A stretch of DNA of 64,000 bases from Myxococcus stipitatus (GTDB taxonomy: Bacteria; Myxococcota; Myxococcia; Myxococcales; Myxococcaceae). The stretch spans positions 9,238,001 to 9,302,000 of the forward strand of contig NZ_CP102770.1 in assembly GCF_038561935.1 (NCBI RefSeq), read 5' to 3'. Of this stretch, positions 8,910 through 15,503 are shown in pieces. Numbering within the stretch: position 1 is the stretch's first letter; each line of letters opens with the position of its first letter. The notes under the pieces are model-generated. The model saw only the letters and a list, made by a program, of their open reading frames with translations, did not search any database and was not told where the DNA came from. The translations under genes and the position numbers were made by a program.

Positions 8910-10235
8910 TCACTTCGCGCCCGGGAGCGCGGCCAGCGCGGCTCGCACCGCGTCCACGGCGTACTGGGAGAACTCGCGCTGCATCCTGGGCAGGCGCTCC
9001 GCCTCCGCGAGCGCCGTCTCCAGGTCCTTGCGCGCCTCGTCCGTGCGGCCGGCCCGCTCCAGGGTCCTCGCCCGACTCAGCCACACCGCCAACCGTCGGC
9101 CGCCCTGGGCCCGCTTCAGCGCGCGGTCCGTCGCGGCGAGCGCATCGTCATGGCGGCCGAGCTCGCGGAGGGTCGCGGCCACCCGCGTGCTGGCGGAGAA
9201 GTCGTCCGGGAGCTCTCGCTCCGTCTGGGCGAAGAGCTCGAGGGTGGCCGCCAGGTGTCCGCTCGCCTCCGCGGCGCTGTAGAGATGGGAGTCCCACGCC
9301 GCCCTGCCCCGCGCCGTGGTCTCCTCGGCGCGGTACGCGAGCACCTTGGCGTAGTACTCCTCGGAGAGCTTCCGGGCTCCCTCCTTGTCACCCCGCGCTT
9401 CGAGCAGGTCCGCCATGGAGTCGTAGAGCCAGGTCTGGCGCTTCGCGCCGTGCTTCTGGGCCTGCTCGAAGGCCTTCTCGAAGTGGACCTCCAGTGCCTT
9501 CATGGCCGGCGCGGCCCAGGGCTTGGGCTCCTGGGCGTAGCGCGCGCACGAGTAGCCGGTGCTCGCCGCGCCCGCTCGCGCTTCCTCGTCGAGGCTCGGG
9601 ACGGTCCTCACCGCGTACTCCGCGCAGGATTGGAAGGCCTCGGCGTTCCACAGCGCGTTGAGCGCGGACTCCACTGCCCGGGTGCGACGGCTCCAATTCC
9701 CGGGGCCTTGCGCCACCGCCTCCTGATACTTCCGCGCCGCCAGCTCGTGCTCCCTCCGGGCATAGGCGCGGTCGCCCTCGAGCAGCAGCAACTCCGGCCC
9801 CGACACCTGGGTGCTCAGCGCGCGCCGGGCATCGTCGAGCAGCGCCAGGACATCCTCCAGTCCCGCGCCGCCCATCCAGCGCAGCGCGGGCGTCTCGGTC
9901 TCGGAGTCGAGCACCAGCAACGTGGGCAGGTTGTCCACCGGGAAGCGCTCCAGGAGCGGCTCATTGATGGGGTCATCCACGTCCACCGCGAGCAGGACAT
10001 AGTCCTGCGCCTTCGCGATGAAGTCAGGCGAGGCGAAGACCTGGGCTTCCATGGTCCGACAGGGCGGACACCACACCGCGCCGAAGTCGATGAAGAGCGG
10101 CTTGCGCTCGGCGCGGGCCTGGGCGAGCGCCGCGGCGTAGTCGTTCCGGATGAACGTCGCGTGCTCGGGGGGGCGTCCCTTCGTGGTGGCGCACCCCACG
10201 AGGACCGCAAGACAGACAGGGAGGAGCAGCTTCAT
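8910..10235 (-). CDS. Thioredoxin-fold lipoprotein with TPR-like C-terminus
   Basis: A 441-residue lipoprotein with lipobox LAVLVGC. Residues about 30-140 form a thioredoxin-like domain with active-site motif WCPPC (about residue 55), preceded by PLFIDFGA and followed by the cis-Pro region (DNLPTLLVLD). This places it near the DsbD-gamma/Thioredoxin_7 group. The WCPPC pair indicates thiol reductase or disulfide exchange activity on the periplasmic side. Residues 170-440 are helical with repeated Ala-rich pairs, for example YARREHELAARKYQEAV and TRVAATLRELGRHDDALAATDRAL, consistent with tetratricopeptide repeats for protein binding. A close analogue by architecture is the family of exported thioredoxin-TPR proteins in Myxococcota. 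Client protein unknown. Confidence 0.9.
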   Translation of the reverse strand: MKLLLPVCLAVLVGCATTKGRPPEHATFIRNDYAAALAQARAERKPLFIDFGAVWCPPCRTMEAQVFASPDFIAKAQDYVLLAVDVDDPINEPLLERFPVDNLPTLLVLDSETETPALRWMGGAGLEDVLALLDDARRALSTQVSGPELLLLEGDRAYARREHELAARKYQEAVAQGPGNWSRRTRAVESALNALWNAEAFQSCAEYAVRTVPSLDEEARAGAASTGYSCARYAQEPKPWAAPAMKALEVHFEKAFEQAQKHGAKRQTWLYDSMADLLEARGDKEGARKLSEEYYAKVLAYRAEETTARGRAAWDSHLYSAAEASGHLAATLELFAQTERELPDDFSASTRVAATLRELGRHDDALAATDRALKRAQGGRRLAVWLSRARTLERAGRTDEARKDLETALAEAERLPRMQREFSQYAVDAVRAALAALPGAK

Positions 10236-10619
10236 GAGCAGCGACTCTAGTCCGCAGCCCCACGACCTCCGATGTCCGGGAAGCGCTCGCAGGCCCGTTC
10301 AGGTGCGTCCAGGTGGGCCGGGATGCCCACGTCGCCCGCCGGCCCGACGCAAGGATGCACACCTGATGGCGACTCAGGTGCAGCGCCCTCAAGCCTTCAT
10401 GCCCCTCGGATTCAGCACACCTTGGCGGCCGGCAGCCCTTTCCAGGGCCGGTGCCCATGACAACCTTGAGAGTCCATTCACAAGCAAGAAACCCCAAAGG
10501 CATCTCATCCACCCGAGGCAAGACAGCGAGCGTTCGGACACACCCTGTGACCACGAGTAGGAGGCAGCATCCCGCTGGAGCACCTGGACCTCGCCATCCC
10601 GGCTCCTCGTGAAATTATC

Positions 10620-10634
10620 CAGACACAATGTCTG
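10620..10634. promoter_or_regulatory. Inverted repeat, candidate operator
   Basis: Perfect dyad CAGACA-CAA-TGTCTG (10620-10634), about 155 bp before the likely start of the first HExxH gene. It lies in non-coding, locally AT-rich DNA. Its form (6-bp arms, 3-bp spacer) suits a dimeric regulator site; no regulator gene is adjacent. Confidence 0.4.
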
Positions 10635-10687
10635 CCTTGTCACTCCGCACTGACGCATCTGCCTCCCACCGGGGTCGCGCATGCCTT

Positions 10688-10707
10688 GTCTTTGTGGCAA
10701 GAAAGAC
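10688..10707. promoter_or_regulatory. Second inverted repeat near the operon promoter
   Basis: GTCTTT (10688-10693) and AAAGAC (10702-10707) separated by 8 bp, about 80 bp before the GTG start of the first HExxH gene and next to the AT-rich stretch that probably contains the promoter. Candidate operator or 5' leader hairpin. Confidence 0.35.
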
Positions 10708-10789
10708 CGGCAATTCTTAAAAAGGAATACTTCCAGGCTGAACCGGGTTGATGGCGCTGAGTGGCTCCATCCGCCAAGGGGAGGACGGC

Positions 10790-12274
10790 GTGCAACTGAT
10801 TGATGCGATCCGGCAGGTCGACGGGCAGCTTCAGCAGCACGAACAGTTCGGCGACTCCTCACGCATCGTGGGCCGAGTCATCGAGCGGTACAAATTCGCG
10901 TTGGAGGTCCTCGCGCGAAGCAACCCAAGGCTCCAGGCGCTGGCGTCGCGCGTCGAGCTGCTGGATGTCCGCTCGGTGGACATGCTCCTGGGTGACCTCC
11001 TGGTCCGCGCGGAGCTGGAGGCAGCGGTCAGCCGCATCGAGTCCTCCGGCCCCTCCGGCGCGGAATCCGAGAAGCTGGCCTCCCTGCTCGAGGACGCGCT
11101 GGGGCCCACGCCCCGGGAACGCGGCCCGGGGCTCGCCCGGCGAGGCATGGAGCGCGAGCTCATCGTCGGCCCCTCGGCGCGGACCTGGGTCTGGGACCTC
11201 CCCGACGCGTCGACACCGCTGGCCGACACCCTCCGCGAGAGCATCCAGAAGGGCTTCATGCCCGGCGCGCAGAGCAGCGTGAACATCCTCCGCCCGACTC
11301 CGCGCGGTGTGCAGGGATTGGAGCGCGCCTGCACCCTGCTCCACCGCCTGGTGCCTCACATGGCGGACAGCATCTTCCGCCACCTGCACTCCATCGCCGT
11401 GGCCCACATCCGGGGCGCGCGCGGACGCATGCTCACGGGCTCGGGCGGGGATGGCACCCCCTGCATGATCTTCATCGACCCGGACGAGCTGGAGAATCCC
11501 TGGGACACCGCCGGCCACATCCTGCACGAGGGCATCCACCTCAAGCTCTCGGACCTCATCCGCACCGGCGCCATCGTCACGGATGACGAGCCCGTCGACC
11601 TTCCCTGGGGCCGCAGGACGGCGCTCTCGAACACCCTCTTCGCCTTCCACGCCTACGTGCACATGCACGTGTTCCGCGCTGCGGTGGAGCACCTCGGCCC
11701 GGCCTGCCACGCCGAGTTCGGCGCCCCTCGCGACTACCAGGCCCCCGCCCACGCGATGTCCGTGGTGAACAACGAGACCGCCGTGCCCTACTCGCGCGCG
11801 GAGGAGCGGCTCGACTTCCTGCACGCGCAGCTCTCCGGCCCGCTGTCCCCGCGTCTGACACCACATGGGCGACAGCTCGTCGCGTGGCTCTGGGACACGC
11901 TGCGTCCCTTCGAGCGTGCCTCCACAGGCCCCATCGAGTCCGTCGCGGCCCCACCGCGCGCGCCACCCTCCTCCGCGCGCTACCGGAAGGGCACTCACCT
12001 GTCGCTGCGCCGCTCGCCATCTTCCGAGGCGCTGTTCGCCCTGGACCCGCGCACCCAACGAATCGTCACCCTCAACCTCGCGGCCTGGCTCGCGTTCGAG
12101 CTGTGCGAGGACAAGACCGAGGAGGAGATGCTCTCCGCGTACACCGCCTCGCTTGGACTGGGCACCGAGCGCGGCTGGGCACAGCTCGCCCCCACCCTCG
12201 AGGGGCTCGTGGCGAGCGGCATGGTGGAGCGTCTTCCCCAGGCAGCCCGCGCCTCCGGAGGCGCCTCCCGATGA
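10790..12274 (+). CDS. HExxH peptide-modification enzyme with C-terminal PqqD-like domain (paralogue 1)
   Basis: A 494-residue protein. I choose the GTG at 10790 because AGGGGAGG lies six bases upstream and because it aligns with the start of the paralogue next door; an ATG at 10751 would add 13 residues without a ribosome site. Residues about 1-400 carry the metal motif HEGIH (about residue 246, in AGHILHEGIHLKL) and a conserved downstream HAYVH (about 287) that could supply the third ligand. This is the mod_HExxH-type domain of RiPP clusters, some members of which are reported to be 2-oxoglutarate-dependent peptide beta-hydroxylases rather than proteases. Residues about 415-490 resemble PqqD (FALDPRTQRIVTLNLAAWLAFELC..KTEEEM), a leader-peptide recognition element. 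First gene of a four-gene operon. Confidence 0.85.
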   Translation: MQLIDAIRQVDGQLQQHEQFGDSSRIVGRVIERYKFALEVLARSNPRLQALASRVELLDVRSVDMLLGDLLVRAELEAAVSRIESSGPSGAESEKLASLLEDALGPTPRERGPGLARRGMERELIVGPSARTWVWDLPDASTPLADTLRESIQKGFMPGAQSSVNILRPTPRGVQGLERACTLLHRLVPHMADSIFRHLHSIAVAHIRGARGRMLTGSGGDGTPCMIFIDPDELENPWDTAGHILHEGIHLKLSDLIRTGAIVTDDEPVDLPWGRRTALSNTLFAFHAYVHMHVFRAAVEHLGPACHAEFGAPRDYQAPAHAMSVVNNETAVPYSRAEERLDFLHAQLSGPLSPRLTPHGRQLVAWLWDTLRPFERASTGPIESVAAPPRAPPSSARYRKGTHLSLRRSPSSEALFALDPRTQRIVTLNLAAWLAFELCEDKTEEEMLSAYTASLGLGTERGWAQLAPTLEGLVASGMVERLPQAARASGGASR

Positions 12275-13731
12275 CCACCCCCAAGGACCTCATCCAGCAG
12301 GCGGACCGCGCGCTGGTCGCCCACCCCTCGTTCGGGGATACACCCCGCATCCTCGCGCGCGTCCTCACCCGCTACCGCTTCGGCCTGGAGCTGTTCGCCG
12401 AGCGCCTGCCCTCGCTCGCCCGGACCGTCACCGCCATCGAGGCGCTCGAGGACGGCGACGCGCGGCGCATCTTCTTCGACCCGCTGGTCCGGCTCGCGCT
12501 GGAGCAGGCCTTCTCCGACCTCGAAGCGGGGAGCCTGAAGTCACCCCATCCCCTGGAGGAGTGCCTCCCGGGCGCCCTCGCGGCGCTGCCGCTGGGCCTG
12601 TCTGAATCCCGCATGCCGTCGCGCTGGCTCGTGGGCCAGGACACACCCAAGTGGCTGTGGGGCGAGGCCCAGGCCTCGGACCCTCATTCGCTGGCGCTGC
12701 AGTCCGCGTTCGACGGCGTCTTCGGCGCGAGGCCCGGGAGCAGCGGGAAGCTCCTGAGCCCCGACGCGGAGGCCCAGCGTCGGCTCAACGACGCCATCGA
12801 CCTGCTCACCACGCTCCTGCCCCAGTCGGGCGTCGGCGCGCTCACCCATGTGGAGGCCATCGCCCTGCTCAGCGCGCGGCTCGAGGGAGGCACTGTCCTG
12901 TCCGCCGCGGGGGGAGACCTGACGCCCTCCACCATCTTCCTGGCCATCCGCGACCTGGACAACCCGTGGGACATCGCCGGCTGCATCCTCCACGAATCGC
13001 TGCACATGAAGCTCTTCGATGCCACACGCTCCACCGCGCTCGTGGCCCAGCCCGAGGAGACCATCCAGGTCCCGTGGCGGAACATCCGCTGGTCCATCGT
13101 CCGCGCGGTGTTCTCCTACCATGTGTATGTCCATCTCGCGTTGTTCAAGGCCGCGGCGCTCTCGGCGGACGACGTGTTGCTCCGACGGTTTGGAGACCCC
13201 TCCGCCTACCTCTCGCATGCCCACGCGACCTCGGTGGAGCGCAAGGCGGGTGCGCCACGCTATGACCGCTCCATCGACCGGACGCGCTTCCTCGGCCAGC
13301 AACTGCTGACGGAGTGGGCGCACCTGCTCACGCCCCAGGGGCGCGACTTCGTGCGCTGGCTCAATGACTCGCTCGAGCCCGTGAGTCGCGCCGTCTACGG
13401 CGACGCGGTCCGTGAGAGCCCGCCTCCGACGGCAGACCTCACGGCGTATCGGAAGACACGGGGCCTGCGGGCCCGCGCCTCGCCTCGGGGCGAGTGCTTG
13501 ATGGTGTTCTCGCCGGAGACGCCGCGCATCCACTGGCTGGATTTGAATGCGTGGCTCATCTTCGAGCTCAGCGATGGCCGCACGCTCCCGGAGATGGAGC
13601 GAGCGTACCTGGAGGTCGTGGGCGGCAGGGTCGATGCCGCTGAAGCACGACGTCAGCTCCGCACGGGGCTCGACTCACTCGTACGCAGTACCCTCGTAGA
13701 GCCAACACGGCAGCAAGGAGAAGCGACATGA
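12271..13731 (+). CDS. HExxH peptide-modification enzyme with C-terminal PqqD-like domain (paralogue 2)
   Basis: A 486-residue paralogue of the preceding protein, coupled to it by an ATGA overlap. The N-terminal segments align (SFGDTPRILARVLTRYRFGLE with QFGDSSRIVGRVIERYKFALE). The metal motif is HESLH (about residue 241, in AGCILHESLHMKL), again followed by HVYVH about 40 residues later. The context DLDNPWDIAG matches DELENPWDTAG upstream of the motif in paralogue 1. The C-terminal 80 residues have a PqqD-like pattern (VFSPETPRIHWLDLNAWLIFEL..GRTLPEM). Overall similarity is modest, so the two probably act on different residues of one substrate or as a heterodimer. The stop overlaps the start of the small precursor gene (ATGA). 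Reaction inferred, not shown. Confidence 0.85.
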   Translation: MTTPKDLIQQADRALVAHPSFGDTPRILARVLTRYRFGLELFAERLPSLARTVTAIEALEDGDARRIFFDPLVRLALEQAFSDLEAGSLKSPHPLEECLPGALAALPLGLSESRMPSRWLVGQDTPKWLWGEAQASDPHSLALQSAFDGVFGARPGSSGKLLSPDAEAQRRLNDAIDLLTTLLPQSGVGALTHVEAIALLSARLEGGTVLSAAGGDLTPSTIFLAIRDLDNPWDIAGCILHESLHMKLFDATRSTALVAQPEETIQVPWRNIRWSIVRAVFSYHVYVHLALFKAAALSADDVLLRRFGDPSAYLSHAHATSVERKAGAPRYDRSIDRTRFLGQQLLTEWAHLLTPQGRDFVRWLNDSLEPVSRAVYGDAVRESPPPTADLTAYRKTRGLRARASPRGECLMVFSPETPRIHWLDLNAWLIFELSDGRTLPEMERAYLEVVGGRVDAAEARRQLRTGLDSLVRSTLVEPTRQQGEAT

Positions 13732-13883
13732 ACCCCAATGACACGCAGTGGCTGGAGACGGTGAAGAACCTGGTGGCCGAGAAGCAGCAGCTCCAGGCGC
13801 CCAGCGTGACGTGCGGCTCCAGCGCCGAGCGTCAGTGGTGGCCGCCGTACACGGTCAACGACACGAAGCGGAACGAGGACTGA
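13728..13883 (+). CDS. Putative RiPP precursor peptide, 51 residues
   Basis: A small gene in the frame starting at 13728, preceded by AAGGAGAAG and overlapping the stop of the second HExxH gene by ATGA. It encodes 51 residues. The N-terminal half (MNPNDTQWLETVKNLVAEKQ and on) is predicted helical with a hydrophobic face (W8, L9, V12, L15, V16), as expected for a leader bound by a PqqD-like element. The C-terminal half is enriched in modifiable residues: one Cys (position 29), Ser/Thr, a WWPPY block (37-41) and then VNDTKRNED with Asn and Asp, typical targets for beta-hydroxylation. No signal peptide and no double-Gly site is visible. I infer a precursor from size, position and composition; cleavage site and modifications are unknown. 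Confidence 0.75.
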   Translation: MNPNDTQWLETVKNLVAEKQQLQAPSVTCGSSAERQWWPPYTVNDTKRNED

Positions 13884-13906
13884 CCGCTTCGCTCATCCCG
13901 CTGTCC

Positions 13907-13964
13907 GGCCCGCCGTGCCCACGCTCCGGTGCCTCCGCGAACCGGAAGCCGGGCCCGGCGGGCC
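13907..13964 (+). terminator. Nested hairpin between precursor and FAD enzyme genes
   Basis: GGCCCGCCG (13907-13915) pairs perfectly with CGGCGGGCC (13956-13964). Inside it TCCGGT (13925-13930) pairs with ACCGGA (13941-13946). A pyrimidine run (TCTCTCC) follows. It lies in the 126-bp gap after the precursor gene and could be a partial terminator or a 3' stabiliser that raises precursor mRNA over the downstream oxidoreductase. Confidence 0.65.
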
Positions 13965-14009
13965 TCTCTCCCCGTCTCCATACCCGCCCCACCGAGGAGC
14001 CTCGCGCGA

Positions 14010-15461
14010 ATGAGCACCCATGACATCCTCGTAGCGGGCAATGGCGCGCTGGGACTGGCGACCGCGCGTGCCCTCTCCCTCCAGGACCCCGAGCTGCGCA
14101 TCGCCGTGGTGGGGCCCGTCGGAAGGCCCGCGGGGGCCTCCCCCGCCGCCGGAGCGATGCTGGGCTGCTACGGCGAGGTGACGGCGCCGCTGCTGCGGAC
14201 CCCGGCCGGACGCGCACGCCATGCGCAGAGCGTGCTCGCCGCGAAGCTGTGGCCCGCCTGGCTCGAAGCGCTCAACAGCCAACTTCCCGTCCACGAGCAG
14301 GTGCACATCCACCCGGGCACCATCGTGTTCAGCAACGCGAAGTCGGGCACCATCGAGGACGAGAACTTCCTCGCCATCCAGCAGGCGGTCCGGGACGAGG
14401 GCGAGCCTCACGAGGAGCTCGACCCCAACCAGGTCCCCGGCCTGAACCCCGCGGAGGACTGTCGTCCCAAGAGAGCGCTGTTCCTTCCTCGCGAGGGCAC
14501 CGTGGACGCCAGTCGCCTGCTGCGCGGGCTGACACGGGTGCTGGAGCAGTCTCCGAAAGTGACGCTCGTGGATGGAGCGGTCAAGGCGCTCGATATCCAC
14601 AAGGGTCGTGTCACCGGCGTTCGGCTGGAGGATGGAACGACGTTGTCGGCGCCGCAGGTCGTGCTCGCGATGGGCGTCGGGACGCAGGCGGTCCTCGATG
14701 AGGTGCCGGAGCTGGCCCGTCGCATCCCTCGCATCTTCTGCGGTGGTGGCACCTCGCTGCTGCTCCAGGTGCCTCGGCAGACGCTCCGCCATGTGGTGCG
14801 GACCCCCAACCGCGCCTTCGCCTGTGGATTGCACGCGCTTCCTCGCGCGGACAATCAGGTCTACGTCGGCGCGACGAACATCCTGTCGGCGAAGCCCCTG
14901 CTGCGCACCACGCCCGCGGACATGTACTTCGTCCTCGAGTGCCTCCTGGAGCAGATCGACCAGGACCTCTGCGCCGCGCAGCTCGTCACCTGGCAGGCCG
15001 GCAACCGGCCCGTCACCGTCGACACGTGCCCCCTCATCGGCCCGACGTCGGTCGAGGGGCTCTGGCTGCTGACGGGCACCTATCGCGACGGACTCTTCCA
15101 GTCGCCGCTGCTCGGCCAGCACCTGGCGCGGCGGATGTGCCGACAGCCTGGACTCATCCAGGAGGACTTCCTCCCGGAGCGAAAGCCGCTCTCCCTCTAC
15201 TCGCTGAAGGAAGCCCGCGAGGAGGCCCTCAAGCACTACGTAGCCATGGGATGGGAGCACGGCATCCGGCTGCCAAAGGTCGGCTGGCACCGCTCGTTCC
15301 CGCGCTTCTACCAACAGCTGCTCGACTCACTCTACGCGGAGCTGGGTGAGGAGGAGTTCGTCCTTCCCCCCGAGCTGCTCGCCATCGTCGAGAGCAACCG
15401 CGCGACGATGGTGCCCTTCTTCCGCAACTACTACGCCGAGGTCCGCAAGGCCTGGGCCTGA
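14010..15461 (+). CDS. FAD-dependent oxidoreductase (DAO/glycine oxidase-like) with C-terminal extension
   Basis: A 483-residue flavoprotein. The N-terminal Rossmann motif is DILVAGNGALGLATARAL (GxGxxG), followed by an FAD-binding region with SPAAGAMLGCYGE, which in ThiO/DAO enzymes lies over the flavin. A second dinucleotide segment (VVLAMGVGTQAVL) and the C-terminal DAO signature (LWLLTGTYRDGLFQSPLLGQHLA, near residue 350-372) are clear. After the usual end of the fold there is an extra Tyr/Trp/Glu-rich tail of about 100 residues (from PERKPLSLYSLKEA) not typical of glycine oxidase. A GAGGAG ribosome site precedes the ATG. In this operon it probably oxidises a C-N or hydroxyl-bearing carbon in the modified peptide, or a free amino acid linked to it. 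Substrate unknown. Confidence 0.85.
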   Translation: MSTHDILVAGNGALGLATARALSLQDPELRIAVVGPVGRPAGASPAAGAMLGCYGEVTAPLLRTPAGRARHAQSVLAAKLWPAWLEALNSQLPVHEQVHIHPGTIVFSNAKSGTIEDENFLAIQQAVRDEGEPHEELDPNQVPGLNPAEDCRPKRALFLPREGTVDASRLLRGLTRVLEQSPKVTLVDGAVKALDIHKGRVTGVRLEDGTTLSAPQVVLAMGVGTQAVLDEVPELARRIPRIFCGGGTSLLLQVPRQTLRHVVRTPNRAFACGLHALPRADNQVYVGATNILSAKPLLRTTPADMYFVLECLLEQIDQDLCAAQLVTWQAGNRPVTVDTCPLIGPTSVEGLWLLTGTYRDGLFQSPLLGQHLARRMCRQPGLIQEDFLPERKPLSLYSLKEAREEALKHYVAMGWEHGIRLPKVGWHRSFPRFYQQLLDSLYAELGEEEFVLPPELLAIVESNRATMVPFFRNYYAEVRKAWA

Positions 15462-15503
15462 CGGCCCTCGCGGCGGTTTGGCGTCAGCAGCGCTCCCGCG
15501 ACT

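Larger units (their letters stand above)
10236..10789. other. Intergenic region upstream of the RiPP-like operon
   Basis: About 550 bp between the divergent thioredoxin lipoprotein and the HExxH operon. Frames present here are short and have no ribosome sites. The last 180 bp are more AT-rich than the surroundings (ATTCTTAAAAAGGAATAC at 10712-10729) and hold two inverted repeats annotated separately, so the promoter of the operon is probably between about 10600 and 10750. No RNA gene recognised. Confidence 0.6.

Noticed and set aside
10024-10554. A minus-strand frame upstream of the thioredoxin lipoprotein
   Set aside because: Overlaps the start of the lipoprotein in another frame, with no ribosome site or motif.
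10694-10712. Possible sigma-54 promoter (TGGCA...GGCA) before the RiPP-like operon
   Set aside because: The GG and GC dinucleotides are about 14 bp apart rather than the required 12.
10748-10789. A start at the TTG/ATG at 10748-10751 for the first HExxH gene
   Set aside because: No ribosome site there; AGGGGAGG and the paralogue alignment support GTG at 10790.
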